Below the pieces are notes generated by a model. That model worked only from the letters and a program-made list of their open reading frames with translations, was not told the DNA's origin and did no database searches. From CAWVVV01 sp964629165 (lineage in GTDB: Bacteria > Verrucomicrobiota > Verrucomicrobiia > Opitutales > Oceanipulchritudinaceae), in NCBI GenBank assembly GCA_964629165.1, contig CAZVQJ010000087.1, positions 1 through 11,524 on the forward strand: 11,524 bases of DNA. The letters run 5' to 3'. Of this stretch, positions 1 through 7,201 are shown one piece after another (position 1 is the first letter of the stretch; each line of letters starts with the position of its first letter). A program made the translations under genes and the position numbers.

Positions 1-753
1 GCGCTCGGAGATGGTGAGAACCACATGAAGCTCAATCGCTTCCTTCCCGTTCATTTTCCCCTGAAGCACGCGGCCGAACGCATCGAGTCCGGTGCCTATC
101 CGGATGTATCCGATTTGGGAGGATACGGTGCCGCCGGTGGCGGAGGTATCATAGGAGGCCATCTGCACCGGACGCTGCTCCATCGAGGCGAGCTTCACCG
201 GCTCCATGGCCCGATTCGTCGCTGAGGGTTTGTTCGTCAGAACCGTGTCGGAGTTGCTTGCGAGGAAGTTCAGCTGAACCGCGAGTGTCGGTTCATCCAG
301 GACGGCTCCCCCGAAGTCAAAACCATCGTTGAGGGTTGGACCGGTAAAGTCGGAGAGAGAAAGGCGCTGCTTTACCGTATCGCTCCAGTCCACACCGAGA
401 TCCAGCGTCGGCTGCACGCTCGTCTCGAAGATGAAGGCGGTGTAATTGATGATCCGCTGAGGACGGTCGAAAGCCTTGATGACTTCTTCGGCATACTCGT
501 GCTGTTGCCGGGTTGCATAGACCACCAGGTTGCCCGTTTCAGGAGAATACTGGATCTGACTCTGATTGGCCTGGCTCCTTTGCTCGGAGCCGTTTCGGTC
601 GCGCTTGCCCCAGATCGTCGAATCAACATTAGGGGGAGGCAACTCGCCTCCGTGGTTGGTAATGTATTTGAGGAATAGGGAGAACGTAACGATGCCGCTT
701 CCGATGTGCTCTGAAAACCATGCGAAAGAAGCGTTCGGATCACATTCGGGCAC
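1..753 (-). CDS. secretin-like (type II/III secretion or type IV pilus family) protein, C-terminus beyond window, possibly 5'-truncated
   Basis: An open minus-strand frame runs from a stop at about 903 to the window edge. It has good coding character from about position 735 downwards. Counting from a GTG at 753, residues 66-98 (QIQYSPETGNLVVYATRQQ...) look like the small N-domain that precedes the pore domain in secretins, and residues 99-251 resemble a secretin domain (NFLASNSDTVLTNKPSATN, then IGTGLDAFGRVL, then AIELHVVLTISER at the edge). Secretins form outer-membrane channels for type II/III secretion or type IV pili. There is no ATG in the frame before the conserved part, no ribosome binding site and no signal peptide, although an outer-membrane secretin needs one. 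Upstream the frame enters the sigma factor gene on the other strand. The true start is therefore unknown: GTG 753 and TTG 762 are both weak choices, and the gene may have lost its 5' end. The secretin fold is fairly likely; intactness is doubtful. Confidence 0.6.
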   Translation of the reverse strand, partial: MPECDPNASFAWFSEHIGSGIVTFSLFLKYITNHGGELPPPNVDSTIWGKRDRNGSEQRSQANQSQIQYSPETGNLVVYATRQQHEYAEEVIKAFDRPQRIINYTAFIFETSVQPTLDLGVDWSDTVKQRLSLSDFTGPTLNDGFDFGGAVLDEPTLAVQLNFLASNSDTVLTNKPSATNRAMEPVKLASMEQRPVQMASYDTSATGGTVSSQIGYIRIGTGLDAFGRVLQGKMNGKEAIELHVVLTISER

Positions 754-1616
754 AGCGACCAAGGGGTAAGATTTCCTCAAAAAACCCAAACCTCCTGAAC
801 TACTGTGCGCGTATCGCAACCCTTCCAAGGCTCCCCGAAGAAGGCTCCCGGGAGATCCTCCGGCGGGCAAAGGCAGGAGATACCGCGGCCGTGGATCAGG
901 TTATCAAGGCCCACCTCAAGCTGGTCGTCTCCTTGGTCATGGAATTCTATCCCGCTCATTCTCCGGTGGATCCGATGGATTTGATTGGAGAGGGCAACCT
1001 CGCCCTCTACCGGGCGCTCGACAATTTTGATCCCGAGCGGAGAGAGGCGAAATTCTCCACCTTCGCCTACTACAGAATCCGGAGGGTTGTGCTCGATTAC
1101 CTTCGGTCCTTCCGCTTTCCACTCAAGCTGCCCGCCTCCTGGCACCACCGTCTTCCGATTCTGCGCGAAGCGTACGAGCGCTTACTGGGCGAGCGGGGGA
1201 TGCCTCCGTCGGCTGGGGAACTCTCCGAGGAGACTGGCTTCGCTCATGAGATGGTCGTGCGGGCGATGCCGATGGTCTCGCAGTTCGTCTCCCTCGACGC
1301 CGACACGGGGACGAACACTCCGCTCGAGAGCACGGTCGCATGCCCCTCACAAAAGAGTGCTTTCGCCGAAATGTGCAATTCGGAACTGCGCCAGGCGGCG
1401 GATGCCAGCCTGCGAAATCTTGCCCCCCGAACTTCCAAAATATTCCAAGGCTACATTGGTCTGGATGAACCCCGTCGTTCCATGATTTCAATGGCGAAAG
1501 AGGAAGGAATCTCCCGCGAATACGTGCGTGTGATCTACCACCGTGCCCGCTCTGCAGTGCGCAGGGATCTCGAAGCGCTGCAGAGGGTCCCGCAGGCTGT
1601 GCGGACGCACCCGTAA
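720..1616 (+). CDS. RNA polymerase sigma-70 family sigma factor
   Basis: This 298-residue protein directs core RNA polymerase to a set of promoters. Region 1.2 is at about residues 24-56 (LLNYCARIATLPRLPEEG, then ILRRAKAGD). Region 2 is at 57-137: VIKAHLKLVVSLV, the core-binding DLIGEGNLALYRALDNFDPE, and the region 2.3-2.4 block FSTFAYYRIRRVVLDYLRS. Region 3 follows at about 145-200. Region 4 is at 222-285 with a helix-turn-helix (AKEEGISREYVRVIYHRARS). Having region 1.2 resembles group 2/RpoH-like factors, whereas YYRIR in region 2.3 resembles FliA/SigB-type factors rather than the WWIRQ of RpoD, so I give no gene name. The start at ATG 720 has no Shine-Dalgarno match and overlaps the divergent secretin-like frame. 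No other ATG lies before the conserved part, and recognisable homology begins near 780. It lies beyond flhA on the opposite strand, so control of motility genes is only a guess. Confidence 0.9.
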   Translation: MRKKRSDHIRAQRPRGKISSKNPNLLNYCARIATLPRLPEEGSREILRRAKAGDTAAVDQVIKAHLKLVVSLVMEFYPAHSPVDPMDLIGEGNLALYRALDNFDPERREAKFSTFAYYRIRRVVLDYLRSFRFPLKLPASWHHRLPILREAYERLLGERGMPPSAGELSEETGFAHEMVVRAMPMVSQFVSLDADTGTNTPLESTVACPSQKSAFAEMCNSELRQAADASLRNLAPRTSKIFQGYIGLDEPRRSMISMAKEEGISREYVRVIYHRARSAVRRDLEALQRVPQAVRTHP

Positions 1617-1824
1617 GCGGATTTTTCGGAGCGATCGTCCACCGAGGTGCAACCGACGAACGGCTCCTCTCTGGGCACCTTGCGAGCGCTAGACAGGAGC
1701 TCCCCCCAGGAGCGGGAGCAGGAAGATCCCCCGGAGAGGCAAAAAGTTGGCTCTTCCGGCAAATCAGCCGTTGCCAGCATCGGGGCCGGGCTGCACTTCG
1801 GCAGATTGCCATCTGGCCTGTCCC

Positions 1825-2850
1825 ATGTCCCATCCTTTGCAACGGTTCCTTTCCCGCCTGTTCTGTTTTCTCGTCGCCACCGCGATGGGGCCTTCGTGTG
1901 TGGCCTCCGCGATTTTTGGAGTGGTCGACATCGCCTTGGAGGGCGGAGGAAAGCGAACCTGGTTCTCCTTTCCCTTTCTGCCGCAGAAGGCGTTGCAAGC
2001 GCGAGTATGGCAGGCCAATGGCATGAACCTGATTCTCGACGGTCCTCCTCCGGAGTCGCTTGTCGACGGGGACTATGTGGAAATCCTTTCGGGGCGGGGC
2101 GCTGGACGGCTTGTCGAGATTGTTCGCAAACGAGGGCGCGTCCTCATGCTCGAGAAGCGGATCAGCAGCCTTGTGAAGCGCGGGGACCTGGTGGCCGTCC
2201 GGCGATTCGCAACGATGGATTCGCTCTTTGGCCCGGACAACCGTTTCGGATTCGCGGCCTCGACCGACGGGGGCCCTGAAGGGGCGGACCGTCTCTATGT
2301 CGTCGATGGTAAATCAGGAGCGGTTCGGGAGAATTATTTCGTCTCGATGAACGGGCGGTTGGGTTGGCACGACGCCGTCACCGGTTCCCCGACCGGAGGC
2401 ACCCCGATCCATCCGTTCAGCGCCTTTTTTGCCTGGATCGGGGGAGAGAGTGTGACGATCACGGCGCTGGGAGAAGTGTCGGACCATGCGCCGATCCTGC
2501 CGGTGCGCCGCGGACTGAATGTTCTGACGGTTTTCGGGACACTCGACAGTCCGGAGGCCTCTCCCGCCGAGGGCATTCTCACCCTCGGAACCTCCGGTCT
2601 CCACACGGGCGACCCCGGCACCGGCATTGCGGGCATTCCAGGGCTCGCCTGGAACAAGGGGGATCTCGTGCTCGTGCCGCGGAGACAACAGCCGGGGGAG
2701 TTTGACACCTATTTTTTCAACGAAGCGTATGGCTGGCTGGACGCTGCCACCGCCGAACCCGCCAACGACCGGCCCCTGCAGGTGGGTTCCGCGATAGTCA
2801 TCCTGCGCGAGAGTCCCTCCTCCTTCGAGTGGACGCGAAAAGATTCGTAA
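1825..2850 (+). CDS. putative secreted protein, TIGR02597-like (verrucomicrobial uncharacterised family)
   Basis: This is a 341-residue protein of unknown function. ATG 1825 is chosen because it gives a clean signal peptide: a basic start (MSHPLQRFLSR), a hydrophobic core (LFCFLVATAMG) and a likely cleavage after VASA near residue 29. An in-frame TTG at 1747 would add 26 residues and bury that signal. The mature part looks rich in beta strands. It has a pattern I associate with the TIGR02597 family: an opening GVVDI strand, then VDGDYVEILSGRGAGRLVEI, then a segment around ATMDSLFGPDNRFGF, then ADRLYVVD and ENYFVSMNGRLGWHD. The family link is from memory of pattern and is moderate. No C-terminal membrane anchor or sorting signal is visible. 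It follows the sigma gene by 208 bases in the same direction, with no Shine-Dalgarno sequence, and converges on flhA with a 48-base gap. Likely periplasmic, outer-membrane associated or extracellular. Confidence 0.75.
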   Translation: MSHPLQRFLSRLFCFLVATAMGPSCVASAIFGVVDIALEGGGKRTWFSFPFLPQKALQARVWQANGMNLILDGPPPESLVDGDYVEILSGRGAGRLVEIVRKRGRVLMLEKRISSLVKRGDLVAVRRFATMDSLFGPDNRFGFAASTDGGPEGADRLYVVDGKSGAVRENYFVSMNGRLGWHDAVTGSPTGGTPIHPFSAFFAWIGGESVTITALGEVSDHAPILPVRRGLNVLTVFGTLDSPEASPAEGILTLGTSGLHTGDPGTGIAGIPGLAWNKGDLVLVPRRQQPGEFDTYFFNEAYGWLDAATAEPANDRPLQVGSAIVILRESPSSFEWTRKDS

Positions 2851-2898
2851 GACGCGGCGCGGGGGCGACAGTCCACCCAACCGCCTTTCAACCGGCCA

Positions 2899-5034
2899 TC
2901 ACGCGCTCCGTTTCTGCTGACGGGCGGGAGCGGGAGGCACGACACCGAGGGACTGGATCTTCACATCCGCCGGCAGTTCGATGTAGGAAAGGCATGTCAG
3001 ACGCGGGAGGTGTCCCCCAAAGAAGCGCCGGAAGGCCACGCGAATCTCGGCGGAAACGAGCAGCGCGGGCGGCGTATCGCCCGGGCCGACAAGTCGATCA
3101 AAACCTTCGAGCCGCTCCACCAGATGTTGCGTCGTATGCGGGTCAATGACGAGGCTCAGCTCTGTTGGACCCTTGTGGATCTGTCCGGCGAGCATCTGTT
3201 CCAGTTCCGGGGCAAGGGTGATGACCGGAAGTTCACGGTCTTCAGAAACGAGAGATTCGATAAAGTAGATGCTGAGGCGTCGGCGGACCTGTTCGGTCAG
3301 TTCGTCCGGATGCTTGGTGATGGGCGCAAAATCGGCAATCGTCTCGAGGATAACGGTGAGCGGTTTGAGCGGGACCCGTTCGGCAAGGAGGTTGCCGAGG
3401 ATCCGCTGGATCAGGCCGATCGAGGCGAGGTCGGGAATCAACTCCTGGACGAGGGTTGGGTGCCGGCTTTTCACAACATCGATCATCTGCTGCACATCCT
3501 CTCGATTGAGGAGAAGGGACGCATTGCGCTTGAGGACTTCGGCGAGGTGCGTGATGAGGATCGACTTCGGATCGACGACCGTCATTCCGCCGATTTCGGC
3601 GGTGCGCCGCTCGGCTTCCGTTATCCACATCGCGGAGAGGCCAAAAGCGGGCTCGACTGTCGGCACACCGGAGAGCTTCGTGCGGTCGGTCTCCTCCCCG
3701 ATGGCGAGAAAACGATTGGGCAACAGTTCCGCTTCTCCGATGACCTTGCCGCGCATGAGAATGCGATAGCGCTCCGAAGGCAGTTCGAGGTTGTCCCGAA
3801 CAACAATCGGGGGAACGAGCATGCCCAGTTCATCCGCCAGCGCATGCCGCAACTCGCGAATGCGCACCGTGAGATCGCCTTCCGCCCTCGGATCGGCGAG
3901 CGAGAGCAGGCCGTACCCGAGCTCCACCGCGAGGACATCGGTATGCAGAGCCTCCACTAGTTTGTCGCCGCTCTCACCGCCGGCGCCACCCCGTCGACCA
4001 TCCGGACCTGGCAGACCGTCCGCCTCGGCCTTCTTTCTCGCCTCGAGAGCGACCGTTTTCTCCTGTCGGGTCTGGTTCTGAAGCCTTCGGGCGAGGAGGA
4101 CGCTGCCACCGCCAAGAGCCGCAAACGGAATGAACGGCAGGCCGGGGAGGACCGCCATCACGCCCAACATCGCACCCGCCGTCATGAGCGCCCGCGGATA
4201 GGTGGTGAGCTGCGTGCGCATGTGTTCGCTAAGGTCGGAATCCCCCGAGGAACGTGTCACAAGGAGACCCGCTGCGAGTGAAATGATGAGGGCTGGAATC
4301 TGCGAGATCAGGCCATCCCCGATCGAAAGCAGCGTGTAGAGGCTCATCGCCTCCGTCACCGACATGTCCCGTTGGAGGATGCCGATCATGATGCCCCCGA
4401 TCACATTCACCCCCGTGATGAGCAGGCCAGCGACGGCGTCCCCGCGCACAAATTTGCTCGCACCATCCATCGAGCCGTAGAAATCCGCTTCCTTCGCGAT
4501 CGATTCCCGTCGTTCCCGCGCCGTGTTCTCATCGATCAGGCCAGCGTTGAGATCGGCATCGATCGCCATCTGTTTGCCCGGCATCGCGTCCAGGGTGAAG
4601 CGAGCGGACACTTCGGCGATACGACCGGCACCCTTGGTGATAACAATGAAATTGATGATGACGAGGATGACAAAGACAATCCCCCCGACGACGTAGTTAC
4701 CACCCACGACGAATGAACCGAACGCCTCGATCACCTGACCCGCATATCCCTCGAGCAGAATGAGACGCGTACTCGCGATATTCAGGCCCAGTCTCAGCAG
4801 GGTGACTGCCAGCAAAACGGTGGGAAAGACCGAAAATTCGCTCGGGTTCCGGATATAGACGACGGTGAGGAGCACAACCAGCGACAGACCGAGGCTGAGG
4901 GTCAGGAACAGGTCCATCATCCACGGCGGAATCGGCATGATCAGCAGGCCGAGGATTCCGAAAATGCCGAGGGTAACGAGGAGGTCGGCATTGCGCTGCA
5001 GCAAGCCCCCTATCCGATCGATTTGTGCATTCAT
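2899..5034 (-). CDS. flhA: flagellar type III export gate protein FlhA
   Basis: FlhA is the large export-gate subunit of the flagellar type III secretion system. Its membrane half takes part in proton-driven export and its cytosolic half docks chaperone-substrate complexes. The protein has 711 residues, normal for the family. Hydrophobic segments fill residues 17-330. The FHIPEP-family signature sits at about 137-166 (GRIAEVSARFTLDAMPGKQM, then AIDADLNAG). A Gly-rich linker (about 337-356) leads to the cytosolic domain. ATG 5034 is chosen because it forms an ATGA overlap with the flhB stop and starts the family-typical MNAQIDRIGGLLQRNADLLV. A longer in-frame start at 5091 would lie inside flhB. 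It is the last gene of the operon and no flhF or flhG follows it. No clear hairpin terminator is seen after the stop. Confidence 0.97.
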   Translation of the reverse strand: MNAQIDRIGGLLQRNADLLVTLGIFGILGLLIMPIPPWMMDLFLTLSLGLSLVVLLTVVYIRNPSEFSVFPTVLLAVTLLRLGLNIASTRLILLEGYAGQVIEAFGSFVVGGNYVVGGIVFVILVIINFIVITKGAGRIAEVSARFTLDAMPGKQMAIDADLNAGLIDENTARERRESIAKEADFYGSMDGASKFVRGDAVAGLLITGVNVIGGIMIGILQRDMSVTEAMSLYTLLSIGDGLISQIPALIISLAAGLLVTRSSGDSDLSEHMRTQLTTYPRALMTAGAMLGVMAVLPGLPFIPFAALGGGSVLLARRLQNQTRQEKTVALEARKKAEADGLPGPDGRRGGAGGESGDKLVEALHTDVLAVELGYGLLSLADPRAEGDLTVRIRELRHALADELGMLVPPIVVRDNLELPSERYRILMRGKVIGEAELLPNRFLAIGEETDRTKLSGVPTVEPAFGLSAMWITEAERRTAEIGGMTVVDPKSILITHLAEVLKRNASLLLNREDVQQMIDVVKSRHPTLVQELIPDLASIGLIQRILGNLLAERVPLKPLTVILETIADFAPITKHPDELTEQVRRRLSIYFIESLVSEDRELPVITLAPELEQMLAGQIHKGPTELSLVIDPHTTQHLVERLEGFDRLVGPGDTPPALLVSAEIRVAFRRFFGGHLPRLTCLSYIELPADVKIQSLGVVPPAPARQQKRSA

Positions 5035-6152
5035 GAGCGTGACGGGAGATTTGTCTTCGCGAGAGCGCGCCGACGTTTCACTTCGGAGCAATGGAACTTA
5101 TAGTGCCGGAAAACAAAGCTGAGAATCGTTGCGACAGCGGGAAAGAACTCGGCCGGAATGACTTGTCCCACGGCGACTGAACGGTAGAGACCGCGGGCCA
5201 CCGGTTTGTTCTCAATCATCGGGATACCGTGTTTGGCCGCGAGTTTCTTCAAAAAGCGGGCCCGGGCGCGGGCACCTTTTGCCACCACCCTGGGAGCGTC
5301 CTCAAATTGTGGATCATACTTCAGGACGATCGCGTAATGAGTCGGGTTTGTGATGACGACGTCGGCGAGGGGAACCTGCTTCAAGAGGCGCCGCTGCTGC
5401 ATTTCCATCGCCGCCCGGCGACGCGCCCGCTTGACGTTCGGATCGCCTTCCTGCTGGCGTGATTCATCGCGCACCTCCTGCTTCGTCATCTTCCATTCTT
5501 CCTGCTTTGTGCGCCGGTTCCAGAAATAGTGAATGGCTGCGATCGCACTGAGGCTGAAAACAAGTCCGAGGCTCAACTGCGTCGTCGCCTTACCGATAAA
5601 TCCGACGAGGTAGCTCAGAGGCATGAGCTGCGCAAAGATAGCGTCATGGCGCAGGTTCCAGATGAGCGTCGAGAGGACAGTCGCAATGCAGGCAAATTTC
5701 AGAACCTCGATCGTGAGCTGCACAAACTTCTGCTTTCCGATCAATTTCTGGGTGCCCTTGAGCGGATCGATCCGGCTCCACTTCCACCCCAATGCCTTCG
5801 GGGACAGCTTGAGCTTGGTCTGGAGCGCGTTTGCCACACCCGCCGCGATTCCCACCGCGGCAAAGAGACCGCCCAGCACCAGCATCACTTCCAGGATCAG
5901 GCCACGCAGGCCTTCCACTACGCCCGCCTCGTGAACAATCTCGACATTCAGTTCGCGGAACCAGTTCCGGCAAAAGAGGAAGAAGCGCTCCACCACGGCA
6001 CTTCCCTGCCAGCGCCAGAGGACAAACCCGACAATGATGACAAAGGCGGCGGCAACTTCGGGAACCTTCGCGAAATCACCACCCTCGTAGATCTCCGTCA
6101 TCCGCTTGGATGTCGGCTCCTCTGTCTTTTCTCCGCCGGAATCGTCTGCCAT
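5031..6152 (-). CDS. flhB: flagellar export switch protein FlhB
   Basis: FlhB sits in the inner membrane at the base of the export gate. Its cytosolic domain switches secretion from hook/rod to filament substrates after self-cleavage. The 373-residue protein starts with the typical soluble tail (MADDSGGEKTEEPTSKRM), has about four membrane segments between residues 33 and 210, then a charged linker. The autocleavage motif NPTH is intact at residues 269-272 (DVVITNPTHYAIVLKYD), followed by the conserved VVAKG and ENKPVARGLY blocks, so switching should work. A C-terminal tail of about 20 basic residues follows. ATG 6152 lies one base after the fliR stop. A GGAGG sequence at 6169-6165, inside the end of fliR, could serve as its ribosome binding site with a rather long spacer. 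Confidence 0.97.
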   Translation of the reverse strand: MADDSGGEKTEEPTSKRMTEIYEGGDFAKVPEVAAAFVIIVGFVLWRWQGSAVVERFFLFCRNWFRELNVEIVHEAGVVEGLRGLILEVMLVLGGLFAAVGIAAGVANALQTKLKLSPKALGWKWSRIDPLKGTQKLIGKQKFVQLTIEVLKFACIATVLSTLIWNLRHDAIFAQLMPLSYLVGFIGKATTQLSLGLVFSLSAIAAIHYFWNRRTKQEEWKMTKQEVRDESRQQEGDPNVKRARRRAAMEMQQRRLLKQVPLADVVITNPTHYAIVLKYDPQFEDAPRVVAKGARARARFLKKLAAKHGIPMIENKPVARGLYRSVAVGQVIPAEFFPAVATILSFVFRHYKFHCSEVKRRRALAKTNLPSRS

Positions 6153-6153
6153 C

Positions 6154-6924
6154 TCAGTTGGCTGCCTCCATCGCAGACGGGTTCACGGTGTAGGGAAGAA
6201 TCCACGACGAGGCATCGAGGAAGAGCGTGCGGGCGAGGATCACGACAACTCCCAACGCAGCCAGTCCCAGCCCGATCCGCACCGCAAAGCTGAGCATGAG
6301 CACGTTGACTTGTGGCGCCACCTTGCCGAGAAAGGCAAAAGTGAGGTTCAGGAGGAGGATCAGCGCGATGACCGGAGCGGCCATCTGGACACCCATCGCA
6401 AAAACTGCGGCCATCATTTTCGGCAATCCGGCGACGCCACCGGAGAGGCTCCACCAGTCGCCGGGGGGATAATGCCGGAAGCTCAGGATCCAGTAGCCGA
6501 TCGAATCCCGGTACCAGCCCGTCACGACGGCCAGGCAGATACCCCAGAAGTAGGCCCATGTCTCGATCACCGTCGCCGTGCTCTGGGAGGCCGGATTAAA
6601 GTTCTGGGCCATCGCCAGACCCATTTCCATCGCGATGATATGTCCGCCTACTTCGAGCAGGACGAACGTGAGGCGGGTTCCAAACCCCATCCAGAGGCCA
6701 ATCAAAAATTCGCCAATCGCCGTCGTAATCAGGGCATCTTCGGCACCGGCCGCCCATCCCGGTTCGATCTGGCTGGCCGCCATCAGCGCCAGCCCGAGGG
6801 TCAAACCTATCTTCATCCGCGAAGGCATCCACGTCCCGGCCGCGAGCGGCCACCAGAGCATGAACCCACCCGCGCGGACGATCAGCCACAGATAAGGGAA
6901 AATCTCGGGAACCGGGACCGTCAT
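6154..6924 (-). CDS. fliR: flagellar export apparatus protein FliR
   Basis: FliR joins FliP and FliQ in the helical export-gate core through which flagellar subunits pass. The 256-residue product is a polytopic membrane protein of normal size. It has family-like stretches at residues 12-28 (LWLIVRAGGFMLWWPL), 68-103 (TAIGEFLIGLWMGFGTRLTF, then GGHIIAMEMGLAMA) and 104-115 (AQNFNPASQSTA), and hydrophobic segments in the C-terminal third (PVIALILLLNLTFAFLGKVA). ATG 6924 is chosen because it overlaps the fliQ stop as ATGA; a longer in-frame opening to 7209 would run through fliQ in another frame. No Shine-Dalgarno sequence is visible, so translation probably depends on coupling to fliQ. flhB starts one base after its stop. 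Confidence 0.95.
   Translation of the reverse strand: MTVPVPEIFPYLWLIVRAGGFMLWWPLAAGTWMPSRMKIGLTLGLALMAASQIEPGWAAGAEDALITTAIGEFLIGLWMGFGTRLTFVLLEVGGHIIAMEMGLAMAQNFNPASQSTATVIETWAYFWGICLAVVTGWYRDSIGYWILSFRHYPPGDWWSLSGGVAGLPKMMAAVFAMGVQMAAPVIALILLLNLTFAFLGKVAPQVNVLMLSFAVRIGLGLAALGVVVILARTLFLDASSWILPYTVNPSAMEAAN
6165..6169 (-). promoter_or_regulatory. possible ribosome binding site for flhB
   Basis: GGAGG on the minus strand, within the last codons of fliR (Met-Glu-Ala-Ala-Asn-stop), 12 bases before the flhB ATG. The spacer is longer than usual, so it may help but is not certain. Confidence 0.35.
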
Positions 6925-7190
6925 GGCGCCATCTGCGGGATCAACCCCCAGACCTGGTTGATGAGACTGATGAAGGTTTGCAGAAACCAGGGGACGATAA
7001 GCCAGCCGAGGACCGACATGCCCACGATCTTGGGAACGAAACTGAGGGTCTGGTCCTGCAGGCTGGTGACGGTCTGGATAAGGCTGACGGTCAGGCCAAT
7101 GACGATCGCGGTGCCGAGAAATGGCGCCACCAGAATAAGGCCCTGCCAGATAATCTGTTGAAAAAGATAGGTAGCAAAATCGACGTTCAT
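6921..7190 (-). CDS. fliQ: flagellar export apparatus protein FliQ
   Basis: FliQ is the small two-helix subunit of the FliPQR export core. The product has 89 residues, exactly the usual length. It has two membrane helices, about residues 14-37 and 50-75, and the conserved middle block GLTVSLIQTVTSLQDQTLSF, then VPKIVG. ATG 7190 (MNVDFATYLFQQIIW) is the family-typical start and lies 11 bases after the fliP stop. An upstream in-frame start at 7283 would add residues inside fliP with no family resemblance. It overlaps fliR by the four bases ATGA. Confidence 0.96.
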   Translation of the reverse strand: MNVDFATYLFQQIIWQGLILVAPFLGTAIVIGLTVSLIQTVTSLQDQTLSFVPKIVGMSVLGWLIVPWFLQTFISLINQVWGLIPQMAP

Positions 7191-7201
7191 CGTTCGAGGG
7201 A

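Noticed and set aside
372..743. A minus-strand frame starting at GTG 743 (123 codons)
   Set aside because: The neighbouring minus-strand frame shows secretin-type motifs and better codon positions through this stretch. This frame is Ser/Arg-rich with no domain.
1617..1824. Possible terminator or promoter in the gap between the sigma gene and the secreted protein gene
   Set aside because: There are GC-rich partial inverted repeats (around 1695-1725) but no stem followed by a T run and no convincing -35/-10 pair. I see nothing supportable here.
1123..1998. A 291-codon open frame on the minus strand across the end of the sigma gene and the intergenic region
   Set aside because: It overlaps conserved regions 3 and 4 of the sigma factor on the other strand, is rich in Arg, Pro and Ser with no domain, and has no ribosome binding site. 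It is a GC-driven shadow.
2851..2898. Shared bidirectional terminator between the convergent genes
   Set aside because: No complementary arms longer than three or four bases and no T tracts on either strand.
3010..3960. A 316-codon open frame on the plus strand within flhA
   Set aside because: It lies antisense to a clearly conserved part of flhA, is rich in the charged and Arg/Gly residues typical of shadow frames in GC-rich DNA, and shows no recognisable domain.
5529..7161. Long plus-strand open frames (5529-6293 and 6106-7161) across flhB and fliR
   Set aside because: Antisense to conserved export genes, with hydrophilic, His/Arg/Gln-rich composition that mirrors membrane-segment codons on the other strand.
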